Below are positions 8,970-18,893 of a stretch of DNA of 64,000 nt, piece by piece. Below the pieces are notes generated by a model. The model was not told the origin of the DNA. It did not search any database and saw nothing but the letters and a program-made list of their open reading frames with translations. A program made the position numbers and the translations under genes. How positions within the stretch are numbered: position 1 is the first letter of the stretch; the number at the start of each line of letters is the position of its first letter. Origin of the DNA: Streptomyces sp. Root1304. Lineage in GTDB: Bacteria; Actinomycetota; Actinomycetes; Streptomycetales; Streptomycetaceae. The stretch covers positions 227,550 through 291,549 of the forward strand of contig NZ_LMEP01000027.1 in NCBI RefSeq assembly GCF_001426405.1. The letters are read 5' to 3'.

Positions 8970-11288
8970 ATGCATCCCTTCCGCATACCGAAGAACCGTG
9001 CGCGAAGACTCCCCGCGCTCGGCGCAGCCGTCTTCATCACCCTCGGCCTGTTCGCACCGCAGAGTCAGGCCGCCCCCGTCGGCGCCACGGCTCCGACACC
9101 CGGGAACAGCGGGGCCGCCGCCGCGCCGCGGGCGATCCCGGTCCCCAAGTCGCCGCACGCCATCAGCAAGAACCCCCGATTCCGGCTCTCCTCCCAGGAC
9201 CGCGCCGAAGAGTCCGGCCCGGCGCCGGCGCCCGCGCTCAAGGCGAGCAAGTCGTCGCTGACCGCCACCGCGGACACGTGCCCGGACCTCTCCGGCGTCA
9301 TCAACTCGACCGGCGGCACGCTGGTCCAGCAGCTCAAGGCCCTCCCCCGGATCGACTGCACCTACCCGCTGTTCAACCTCACCGGGGAGAACGCGCGGAA
9401 GGCCTTCCGCGAGGACCAGATGGTGACGGTCGCGAACGCGCTGCGCGACGGCTCCGCCACCTACGCGGGCGACAACAGCACCTCCCTAGGGCAGTTGGTG
9501 CTGTTCCTCCGCGCCGGCTACTACGTCCAGGACAACAACGCGGCCGTCGTCGGCGACTACGGCACGGCGCTCGCAGGTGCGGCGCGCGGCGCGCTGGACG
9601 CCTACTTCGCCTCCCCGCGCAGCAAGGACGTCACCGACGCCAACGGCGAGATCCTCAACGAGGTCGTCACGCTGATCGACAGCACCCACGAGGCGGGCCG
9701 GTACGCCGGTGTCGTGAAGTGGATGCTGGGCAGCTACAACGGTACGTGGCCCGGCCAGATGAACCTCGCCATGCAGCACGTCGAGTGGGTCGTCGAGAAC
9801 GGCTTCAAGGCCAAGAACGACGACCGCGGCTGGCGGGCAGCCCTGAAGGCCGACCCCGCCGTCCTCGACACCTGGGCCGGCTTCATCACGCGCAACGGCG
9901 ACCAGCTGAACCGTCTGGACGTCGTCAGCAACGTCGGCCGGTACCTCGGCTACGCCCTGGACGTCCCCGAGCTCAAGGACCGGGTCCGGCCGCTGCTGAA
10001 GGACCTGATCAACCGGTACCCGAACGTCGGCCCCACGGCTCCGATCACCATGAACCTGGGCTGGTACACGCGCCAGTACGACCGGGGCAACTGCGCGGCC
10101 TACGCGATCTGCGACCTGGGCGAGCGCGTGCTTCCCGTCGTCCTGCCGATCCAGCACACCTGCACCCCGGGCCTCAAGATCCGCGCCCAGGACATGTCCC
10201 CCGGCCAGCTGGCGAGCACCTGTACCAGCCTGATCAACCAGGACGCCTACTTCCACCGGATCATCGGCGACAAGGGCGCTATCCCCGGTGACGTGAACAC
10301 CAACCTGGAGGTCGTCGCCTTCGACGACTACACCCAGTACGCGCTGTACGCCTGGGCCATCTACAACATCGACGTCGACAACGGCGGCATGTACGAGGAG
10401 GGCGACCCGGCCCTCCCCGGCAACCAGGCCCGCTTCATCGCGCACGAGGCCAGCTGGATCCGTCCGGAGTTCCAGATCTGGAACCTCAACCACGAGTACA
10501 CCCACTTCCTCGACGGCCGCTTCAACATGTACGGCGACTTCGAGGCGGGCATGACCACGCCGACCATCTGGTGGGTCGAGGGCATCGCCGAGAACATCTC
10601 GTACGGCTACCGCAACGAGCGCAACGCCGACGCGATAGCCGAGGCCGGCAAGCAGACGTACAAGCTCAGCGAGCTGTTCGACACCGTCTACGGCCAGGAC
10701 GAGGACCCCGAGGTCAGCTCGAACCGGGTCTACCGCTGGGGCTGGCTCGCGGTCCGCTACATGCTCCAGAAGCACCCCGCCGACGTCCAGACCGTGCTCG
10801 GCAAGTACCGCGCCGGTGACTGGGCCGGGGCCCGTACCGTCCTGAAGCAGACCATCGGCACCCGCTACGACGCGGACTTCGCGACCTGGCTGACCACCGA
10901 CTGCGCGACGAACGACTGCGGTCCGCTGCCGGATGCCGCCACCGTGTCCGCCGTCCCGCTCTGCACCATCAGCGACCCCCGTCAGTTCGACCAGAACTGC
11001 CGCCGGGACAACCTCGCCGCGGCCGCCGGCAACTACAGCTACCACTTCGTGTACCTGCCGGCCGGCGTCAAGCAGCTGACGATCACCAGCAGCGGCGGCA
11101 CCGGCAACGCCGACCTCTACTACGGCGGCGGCAGCTGGGCCACCACCACCGCCTACCAGGCGAAGTCCACCAACGCCGGGAACGGCGAGACCCTGACCAT
11201 CGAAAACCCGCCGTCCGGCTGGGTCTACTTCAGCCTCGCCGCCGCCCAGGACTTCAGCGGGGTGAGCCTCTCCACGCAGACCAAGTGA
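8970..11288 (+). CDS. secreted M9-family collagenase-like metallopeptidase
   Basis: A 772-residue secreted zinc peptidase. A signal peptide (basic N-terminus, hydrophobic AVFITLGLFA, cleavage near QSQA-AP) is followed by the M9 N-terminal activator-like region (about residues 110-390) and the catalytic domain. The zinc motif HEYTH lies at residues 508-512, with the third ligand Glu537 in WWVEGIAE. After residue about 660 comes a bacterial pre-peptidase C-terminal-type beta domain (VYLPAGVKQLTITSSGG), a substrate-binding accessory. The start at 8970 has GGAGG 9 nt upstream and gives a proper signal peptide; the frame stays open far upstream but that part is non-coding. It likely degrades collagen-like or other structural proteins outside the cell. 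It ends at a strong terminator. Confidence 0.92.
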   Translation: MHPFRIPKNRARRLPALGAAVFITLGLFAPQSQAAPVGATAPTPGNSGAAAAPRAIPVPKSPHAISKNPRFRLSSQDRAEESGPAPAPALKASKSSLTATADTCPDLSGVINSTGGTLVQQLKALPRIDCTYPLFNLTGENARKAFREDQMVTVANALRDGSATYAGDNSTSLGQLVLFLRAGYYVQDNNAAVVGDYGTALAGAARGALDAYFASPRSKDVTDANGEILNEVVTLIDSTHEAGRYAGVVKWMLGSYNGTWPGQMNLAMQHVEWVVENGFKAKNDDRGWRAALKADPAVLDTWAGFITRNGDQLNRLDVVSNVGRYLGYALDVPELKDRVRPLLKDLINRYPNVGPTAPITMNLGWYTRQYDRGNCAAYAICDLGERVLPVVLPIQHTCTPGLKIRAQDMSPGQLASTCTSLINQDAYFHRIIGDKGAIPGDVNTNLEVVAFDDYTQYALYAWAIYNIDVDNGGMYEEGDPALPGNQARFIAHEASWIRPEFQIWNLNHEYTHFLDGRFNMYGDFEAGMTTPTIWWVEGIAENISYGYRNERNADAIAEAGKQTYKLSELFDTVYGQDEDPEVSSNRVYRWGWLAVRYMLQKHPADVQTVLGKYRAGDWAGARTVLKQTIGTRYDADFATWLTTDCATNDCGPLPDAATVSAVPLCTISDPRQFDQNCRRDNLAAAAGNYSYHFVYLPAGVKQLTITSSGGTGNADLYYGGGSWATTTAYQAKSTNAGNGETLTIENPPSGWVYFSLAAAQDFSGVSLSTQTK

Positions 11289-11294
11289 CCCCCC

Positions 11295-11327
11295 GGTTCG
11301 CCGGTGCCCACCGGGCACCGGCGAACC
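11295..11327 (+). terminator. intrinsic terminator after the collagenase gene
   Basis: A perfect 15-bp stem with a 3-base loop, starting 7 nt after the stop codon and followed by CCTTTT. It separates the collagenase from the polysaccharide cluster. Confidence 0.85.
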
Positions 11328-11333
11328 CCTTTT

Positions 11334-11825
11334 CACTCCCGGGAACAGCACGTCGACCCCCGTCCGTCGGCCCCCGCCCACCCCCGGCGCGGGGGCTTCC
11401 GCGGGTGGTGCCCGAGCCGTGGATCCGACCCCAAATCTTGAACACAAATTTCCCACATACCCTCTTCAAGTCCCGCCCCGATGCTCTAGATTGACCGTGC
11501 TTCAGCTGTTCGGACACAAGGCGACCAATAAGGTTCCAAAGGTCCGGCATCATGGTGGGCCGTCAGTCACGGCCCCGGTGCCGGATGTGGGGATGATCGG
11601 TTCCGGGCCCCGTCAGGGGCCTCGGGTGCGGGGAGCACCCGAGGTCTCGAAGGGTTCCCGGTCGCGCACTTCGAGAGTCGGGCGGGACACGCACGTCCGC
11701 CGCCCGGCTCAGTCGTTCACGTAGCTCTTCAATGGCCGGCACGTCGCGCGCCGGGGGGTGGGGACCTCCGGTGAGGAAACAGTGCGAGGCGAACACGTCG
11801 TACCACTGGGAACCTGGGGGGTTCT
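11334..11825 (+). promoter_or_regulatory. promoter and structured leader of the polysaccharide cluster
   Basis: A 490-base region without a convincing gene, ahead of the 21-gene cluster. The part at 11430-11540 is AT-rich and is the likely promoter area; one weak candidate is TTCAAG with TAGATT 16 bases later (near 11464-11491). Downstream, three perfect hairpins sit in what would be the mRNA leader: 11558-11574 (6-bp stem), 11606-11621 (6-bp stem) and 11620-11644 (10-bp stem CCTCGGGTGC, 5-base loop). The last two touch and cannot both form completely. I do not recognise a known riboswitch. Confidence 0.5.
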
Positions 11826-13304
11826 GTGCGGCAAGGGGGACTAGCCAGCCCTTTTCCGTCGGCGCGCGAGCGTCTGGCGGACGGGGCCATCGACCAGCCC
11901 ACGATCGAGTGGGAACAGCGGTACCGCCGTTCCGTGATCATCAGTGACACCGTGGCCACCGCCTTCGTGGTGGCGGCGATAGGGGAGTTCTTCGGGGCCC
12001 GGGACGCGGCCAACTGGCACGAGAAGTGGGAAATACTCGCCTGCTGCACCGAGTTGCTGGTGCTGGCGGCCCTCGCGGTGAGCCGGTCATGGGCTCCGGC
12101 CGTGCTCGGTCAGGGCGCCGAGGAGTTCCGCAGGCTCGGACGCTCGCTGTTCGCGGCGACCGTCGTCCTGGCGCTCGGCGGGACAGCCCTGACCTCGCGC
12201 AACATCAAACTCTGGATCTTCGTCGCGATCCCCGCCATCGCGCTGGTCACCATGACGGCGCGGTATCTGCTGCGCCTCTGGCTGCACAAGCAGCGCAAGG
12301 AAGGGCGGTGTCTGCGCCCGGTGCTCGCCGCCGGGAGCCCGTCCACCGTGAGCGATCTGATCACCCGGACCCGTAACTTCCCGCACCTGGGCTGGCGGGT
12401 CGAAGGGGTGTGCACGACGGACGGCCTCGGGCCCGACGGCGACCAGGTGGACGGAGTTCCGGTCGTGGGACGGCTGGCGGACGTCGCCAACCACGTCCGC
12501 CGCGACGGCTACCGCGTCGTCGCGGTCACCCCGGACCCGCACTGGTCTCCGGACCGGCTGCGGCGGCTGGCGTGGAACCTCGAGGGCAGTGACGCCGAGA
12601 TGATCGTGGCGCCGGTGCTGATGGAGGTGGCCGGACCGCGGCTGCACGTCGACGCGGTGCTCGGGATACCGCTGCTGCGGCTCAGCATGCCGGCGTTCAC
12701 CGGGGGCCGCCGGGCGGTCAAGGGAGTCGTCGACCGGATGGGCGCGGCGGTCCTGCTGATGCTCTTCGCGCCGCTGATGGCGCTGGTCGGACTGCTGGTA
12801 CTCGTGGACAGCCGGGGCGGGGCGTTCTACCGCCAGCGCCGGGTCGGCAAGGACGGCCGCGAGTTCACCATCTTCAAGTTCCGCACCATGGTGACCGGGG
12901 CCCACGGGGCACGGGCCGCGCTGGCCGACCGCAACGAGGGCGCCGGCCCGCTGTTCAAGCTCCGCCGGGATCCCCGGGTGACCCGGGTGGGCGCGGTGCT
13001 GCGCCGGTACTCGCTCGACGAACTGCCGCAGCTGCTCAACGTGCTTACCGGATCGATGTCGCTGGTGGGCCCGCGGCCTCCGTTACCGGAGGAATCCGCC
13101 GCGTACGGCCCGGACATCCGGCGCCGGCTGCTGGTCAAGCCCGGCCTGACCGGACTGTGGCAGATCAGCGGGCGCAGCGACCTGCCGTGGGAGGAGGCGG
13201 TCCGGCTCGACCTGCGGTACGTGGAGGACTGGTCGCTCGCGCTGGACACGGTGATCTTGTGGAAGACGCTGCGAGCGGTGCTCCACGGGCAGGGGGCCTA
13301 CTGA
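11826..13304 (+). CDS. polyprenyl-phosphate hexose-1-phosphate transferase (WcaJ/ExoY-type)
   Basis: A 492-residue membrane enzyme that transfers a sugar-1-phosphate from a nucleotide sugar to undecaprenyl phosphate, the first committed step of repeat-unit synthesis. It has four N-terminal membrane segments (about residues 40-160), a CoA-binding-like middle domain, a re-entrant helix (AVLLMLFAPLMALVGLLVL is the hydrophobic core), and the catalytic C-terminus with FYRQRRVGKDG, FKFRTM, LDELPQLLNVL, SLVGPRPPLPEE and PGLTGLWQISGRS. Codon 420 is TTA (13083-13085), within the conserved PPLPEE stretch. A GTG start at 11826 follows a G-rich stretch; the exact start is uncertain. It heads the cluster, so it sets the reducing-end sugar. 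Confidence 0.92.
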   Translation: MRQGGLASPFPSARERLADGAIDQPTIEWEQRYRRSVIISDTVATAFVVAAIGEFFGARDAANWHEKWEILACCTELLVLAALAVSRSWAPAVLGQGAEEFRRLGRSLFAATVVLALGGTALTSRNIKLWIFVAIPAIALVTMTARYLLRLWLHKQRKEGRCLRPVLAAGSPSTVSDLITRTRNFPHLGWRVEGVCTTDGLGPDGDQVDGVPVVGRLADVANHVRRDGYRVVAVTPDPHWSPDRLRRLAWNLEGSDAEMIVAPVLMEVAGPRLHVDAVLGIPLLRLSMPAFTGGRRAVKGVVDRMGAAVLLMLFAPLMALVGLLVLVDSRGGAFYRQRRVGKDGREFTIFKFRTMVTGAHGARAALADRNEGAGPLFKLRRDPRVTRVGAVLRRYSLDELPQLLNVLTGSMSLVGPRPPLPEESAAYGPDIRRRLLVKPGLTGLWQISGRSDLPWEEAVRLDLRYVEDWSLALDTVILWKTLRAVLHGQGAY

Positions 13305-13386
13305 TGCAAGGGGGGCGGCGTCGTCCTCGTACGGACGGCGTGTGGACCGCAGGCCGGGAGGGCCTGCCTGGGGGGAGGAACGGTTC

Positions 13387-14692
<1,306 letters not shown>

Positions 14693-14703
<11 letters not shown>

Positions 14704-15958
14704 GAAGACCGGCGGCGGCGGGAAGAACCGGCGCGCGCTGATCCTGGTGGAGAACCTGTCGGTGCCGTTCGACCGGCGCGTGTGGCAGGAGTGCACGACG
14801 CTGCGCGACGCGGGCTGGGAGGTGCACGTCATCTGTCCGCAGGGCGGCAAGCGGGACACGGAGCCGGAGGCGGTGATCGACGGGGTGCGGATCCACCGCT
14901 ACCCGTTGCGCGCGGCCACCGGCGGTCCGGCCGGCTACCTGCGGGAGTACGGGTCGGCGCTGTGGCACACGTTCCGGCTGGCCCGGAAGGTCGGCCCGGT
15001 CGACGTGGTGCACGCCTGCAACCCGCCGGACCTGCTGTTCCTGCCCGCGCTGTGGATGAAACGGCGCGGCGCGCGGTTCGTCTTCGACCAGCACGACCTG
15101 GTGCCCGAGCTGTACCTCTCCCGGTTCGACCGCGGCGAGGACCTGCTCTACCGCGCCGTGTGCGCGCTCGAACGACGGACCTACCGGGCCGCAGACGTGG
15201 TGATCGCCACGAACGAGAGCTACCGGGACGTCGCGGTGCGCCGGGGCGGGAAGCGGCCCGAGGACGTCTTCGTGGTGCGCAGCGCGCCCGACACCGACCG
15301 CTTCCGTCCCGTCCCTCCCGAGCCGGAGCTGAAGCGGGGCAAGGCCCATCTGCTGTGCTATCTCGGCGTGATGGGCCCGCAGGACGGCGTCGACTACGCC
15401 TTGCGGGCCCTCGCGAAGCTGCGCGACGAGGTGGGGCGTACCGACTGGCACGCGGTGTTCGTCGGCGCCGGGGACACCTTCGACGCGATGGTGGAGCTGT
15501 CCCGGAAGCTCGGGCTCTCGGAGCAGGTGGAGTTCACCGGGCGCGTGCCGGACGCCGACCTGGTGCGCTACCTGTCCTCCGCTGACGTGTGCCTCTCCCC
15601 CGACCCGTGCAATCCGCTGAACGACGTGTCGACCATGAACAAGGTCCTGGAGTACATGGTGATGGGCCGGCCGATGGTGTCGTTCGACCTCCGGGAGGCG
15701 CGGGTCTCCGCCGGGGACGCCGCCGTGTACGCGTCCGCCGACGACGAGTCCGAGTTCGCCCGGCTCATCGCGCTGCTGATGGACGATCCGGAGCAGCGGG
15801 CCCGGATGGGGAAGCTCGGCCAGGAGCGGGTCGACGGGCCGCTGTCCTGGCGGAATTCCCAGAGATCGCTGCTCGCCGCCTACGCCGCTGCCTGCGGTGA
15901 CCGGCCTCCGCTGTCGGCGGGCGACCCGGACCGGGCAGGGACGAGGCCGCGCAGTTGA
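14693..15958 (+). CDS. GT4-family glycosyltransferase
   Basis: A 421-residue GT-B fold enzyme. The N-terminal acceptor domain begins ALILVENLSVPFDRRVWQEC, typical of a GT4 subgroup in exopolysaccharide clusters. The C-terminal donor domain contains LGVMGPQDGVDYALRA, FTGRVPDADLVRYLSSADVC and NKVLEYMVMGRPMVSFDL. It should add one sugar to the growing lipid-linked repeat unit in the cytosol. The TTG start overlaps the dehydrogenase gene by 11 nt and its stop overlaps the next start, so translation is coupled. Donor and linkage cannot be told. Confidence 0.88.
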
Positions 15959-17364
15959 GCGACGACACGATACGCCTGGTCACCATCGGGCGGATTATCC
16001 GTCGGCGCGGACGGCTCCTCACCCTCCTCGTCGTGATGGGCGCGCTCGTCGGCTACGGCGCCTCCGTCCTGTTCCCGCCGCGCTACACGACCTCGGTGTC
16101 GGTGCTGCTGCCGGGGGCGTGGGAGGAGCGCGAGCTGCTGACCCAGGCGCAGGTCGCGACCAGTTCGGTGGTGGTCGACCGGGTGGCGGCCACGCTCGGC
16201 TGGGCGGGGGTGGACGGCATCGAGCTGCGGGAGCGGGTGACCGCCGAGGCCGCCGACGGGAACATCATCAAGATCTCGGGCACGGCGGAGACCCCGGAGC
16301 GGGCGCAGCGGCTCTCCGACCAGGTGGCCCAGCAGTACGTCGCGTTCGCCACGCGGATCGTCGGCGACGCCGGCGATCCCGAGGCGGCGGCCCGGCTCGA
16401 CGCCCTGCGCAGGACGGTGGTGCAGACCAGCCGCCGCATCACCGAACTGGCCGATACGGCGGGTCCCGGTCGGAGCGTGGAGAGCGTGCAGACCCGCACC
16501 GAGCTGGAGGGGCTGCGCACCGCGCTGCAGGAGTCCATCGACAAGCTGGACCAGGCGGGTCCGACGTCCAAGAAGGCCCACCTGGTGGTCATGGGGCAGG
16601 CGGCCCGGCCGGCGGGCGAGGCTCCGCCGACCAGGACGCAGCTCATCGCCGGAGGGGCGCTGCTGTTCTTCCTGCTGGCGGTGGTCGGTCATCTCACGGC
16701 CGCGCGGATGAGCCGTCGGCTGCGGACGGAGACGGAGATCGCCGCCGCGCTGGGCTCGGCGCTCCTCGGCACCGTGGACGTGCCCGGCGGCCGGCCGGCG
16801 CACCGGCCGGAGGGCCGGGGGCTGCGGTCCCGGCTCCGCCGGCTGCTCGGCACCGACGTCCGCTGGGACATGCCGAACCCTCGGGGGTCCGGCGACGAAG
16901 GCGGCCGGCGCATCCGCTACCGGCGGGTGTACGCCCGGCTCCAGGACCGGCTTCCGGCCGCCCGGCGCCTCTTGGTCGTCGTCCCGGACGGGGACGAGAT
17001 CGCCCACCGGGCCGCCGGTGAGCTGGTCGCCGAGGCGGAGAGCGCTCTTTCCCCGGGTCCGGCGGGCCCTGGCCTGCCCGCGCTGCGGACGGTGGGGGTC
17101 TCCGCGTCCCGGCCGATGATGCCGGACCGCGACGACGAGTCCGGTGCCCTGGTCGTGGTCAGTGCCGGCAGCTGGACGGCGGGCGAGCTCGCCGGGATCG
17201 CCGAGGCCTGCGCGGACGCCCGGCACGAGGTCGTCGGCATCGTCCTCGTGGGCACGGTCCGGGACCGGTCGAAGCGGTCCGCGGCCCGTCCCCGGAGCGC
17301 CGCTCCCGGGGACGCCGAGCCGGTGCTCGCGGTGGGCGAGAGCGCTTCGGGAGGCGCACGGTGA
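15955..17364 (+). CDS. Wzz-like chain-length protein with decayed kinase domain (copy 1)
   Basis: A 469-residue polysaccharide co-polymerase. It has two membrane segments (about residues 22-42 and 223-242) flanking an extracytoplasmic part. The cytoplasmic C-terminus (about residues 245-469) is where a bacterial tyrosine kinase would sit, but no Walker A loop GxxxxGK(S/T) and no Walker B are visible, and there is no C-terminal tyrosine cluster. It probably controls chain length with the next gene product without phosphorylating anything. The TTG start overlaps the previous stop (TTGA) and the end overlaps the next start (GTGA). Confidence 0.8.
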   Translation: MSDDTIRLVTIGRIIRRRGRLLTLLVVMGALVGYGASVLFPPRYTTSVSVLLPGAWEERELLTQAQVATSSVVVDRVAATLGWAGVDGIELRERVTAEAADGNIIKISGTAETPERAQRLSDQVAQQYVAFATRIVGDAGDPEAAARLDALRRTVVQTSRRITELADTAGPGRSVESVQTRTELEGLRTALQESIDKLDQAGPTSKKAHLVVMGQAARPAGEAPPTRTQLIAGGALLFFLLAVVGHLTAARMSRRLRTETEIAAALGSALLGTVDVPGGRPAHRPEGRGLRSRLRRLLGTDVRWDMPNPRGSGDEGGRRIRYRRVYARLQDRLPAARRLLVVVPDGDEIAHRAAGELVAEAESALSPGPAGPGLPALRTVGVSASRPMMPDRDDESGALVVVSAGSWTAGELAGIAEACADARHEVVGIVLVGTVRDRSKRSAARPRSAAPGDAEPVLAVGESASGGAR

Positions 17365-18890
17365 CGACACGTACGACATCGGAGTCGCCGGAGTCCACGG
17401 ACGCCGCGCCGCTCCTCGACCTCCAGGCGCTGGTGGTGGCCGTCCGGAGGCGGCGGCGCCTCTGGGGCTCCCTGGCGCTCCTCGGCCTGGTCCTCGGCGC
17501 GGCGGTGGCGGTCGTCCTGCCGCAGCCGCCGACCGCGGTGACCAAGGTGCTGGTCGCGCACCAGGAGGACCAGCCGAACGACCCCGGCACGCTGATCCGC
17601 ACCGACGTCGCGCTGCTGCAGACGACCCTGATCGCCGACAAGGCCCTGGAGACCCTCAAGTCCTCGGAGAAACCTGAGGACTTCATGAAGGAATACACGG
17701 GTTCCGGTGTGACCAACAACCTGCTGCAGATCGATGTGACCGGCGACAGCGACGCGGAGGCGGTGGCCCGCGCCCAGGCGCTGGCCGACGCCTTCGTGGC
17801 GGACCACGTACGGCGGATACGGCAGGTCGCCGAGGCCGACGCGAAGGCGCTCCTGGACCAGCGCGACCGGCTGCGGCAGGAACTCGCCCAGGTCAACAGG
17901 GACATCGGGGGCGGCTCGCCGAACGGCGTGCCGAAGGCCTCGGCAAACATGGAGTCGCTCTTCGCCCGCCGGGCCGAACTCACCTCGCGCATATCCGACT
18001 TCGGACAGCGTGCCGAGGAGGCGCGGATCGGTGCGCCACGCCTGATCGCAGGGACGCAGATCGTGGACGCCCCCCGCGCGGTGCGGCGCTCCCTTCCGAA
18101 GACCCTTGCCACCGACGCCGGGATCGGGCTCGTCCTCGGACTCGCCCTCGGGCTCGCGGTGGCCGCGGTGGGCACGGTGGTCGCGGACCGCCCGGTGCTG
18201 CGCCGGGAGATCGCGTCGCACCTCGGCTCCTCGGTCGTCGGCGAGCTGCCCGGCCGCTCGGGCAGGCGGTGGCAGCGCCGCCGCGTCCGGGCGGCGCGGA
18301 CCAGGCTCACCAGGTCCCTGGCCCGTACGGTGCGCGGCACCGTGGAACCGGTGTCGCTGCTCGAACTGGGCTGTCCCCGCGCCGCGGGAACGATCGCCCT
18401 GGACCTCGCGGGGCTGCTGGCCGCGGACGGTCCCGTGGTCGTCGTCGACGACCTGCCGGGCCCGCAGCTCGCCCGCCGCCGCCCGGAACCCGGGGACCCG
18501 ACCGTGGTCGGCGTCGACGCCACCGGGGCCGTGTCGCCGCAGGAGCGCCGGATCGGCGTGGGTTCGGTGGCGCCCGGCGCGGCGTGGAGCGACCTCCCGT
18601 ACCTCGGTACGCGGACGTTCCTCGTCGTGCGCGCGGGGCACGGCAGCGTCGCCTGGCTGCACACGGTGGCGCGGCAGCTCGCCGAGCAGCGCGTCGCGGT
18701 GATCGGCGTGGTGCTGATCGACCCCGATCCGCGGGACCGGACCGACGGGACGCTGTGGGACGGGCCGCGGCGCGCCGCGCGTGGCCCGGAGGAGGGGCCG
18801 GCCCGGCAGAACGGGACGGGCCGGCGGCGGAAGGAGCGGCTGCCGATGTGGGCGTCGACGGGACCGGACAGTGACCAGGAGGTGAGGTAG
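17361..18890 (+). CDS. Wzz-like chain-length protein with decayed kinase domain (copy 2)
   Basis: A 509-residue paralogue-like partner of the preceding protein. The first membrane segment lies near residues 35-55 and the second near 250-272, followed by a cytoplasmic domain. A relic of the BY-kinase fold is recognisable (PVSLLELGCPRAAG where a P-loop would be, then PVVVVDDLPG resembling Walker A'), but the P-loop lysine and Ser/Thr are missing. Extracytoplasmic residues 60-245 contain a coiled-coil-like stretch (KALLDQRDRLRQELAQVNRD). The GTG start overlaps the previous stop. It likely forms a length-control complex with the Wzy-like protein at 26580. Confidence 0.78.
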   Translation: MTTRTTSESPESTDAAPLLDLQALVVAVRRRRRLWGSLALLGLVLGAAVAVVLPQPPTAVTKVLVAHQEDQPNDPGTLIRTDVALLQTTLIADKALETLKSSEKPEDFMKEYTGSGVTNNLLQIDVTGDSDAEAVARAQALADAFVADHVRRIRQVAEADAKALLDQRDRLRQELAQVNRDIGGGSPNGVPKASANMESLFARRAELTSRISDFGQRAEEARIGAPRLIAGTQIVDAPRAVRRSLPKTLATDAGIGLVLGLALGLAVAAVGTVVADRPVLRREIASHLGSSVVGELPGRSGRRWQRRRVRAARTRLTRSLARTVRGTVEPVSLLELGCPRAAGTIALDLAGLLAADGPVVVVDDLPGPQLARRRPEPGDPTVVGVDATGAVSPQERRIGVGSVAPGAAWSDLPYLGTRTFLVVRAGHGSVAWLHTVARQLAEQRVAVIGVVLIDPDPRDRTDGTLWDGPRRAARGPEEGPARQNGTGRRRKERLPMWASTGPDSDQEVR

Positions 18891-18893
18891 CAC

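Noticed and set aside
11540..11660. A c-di-GMP or ydaO (c-di-AMP) riboswitch in the polysaccharide leader
   Set aside because: The conserved aptamer core sequences of these classes are not present; only generic hairpins are.
15955..18890. An active bacterial tyrosine kinase (CpsD/Wzc) role
   Set aside because: No Walker A GK(S/T) or tyrosine-rich tail is visible in either protein.
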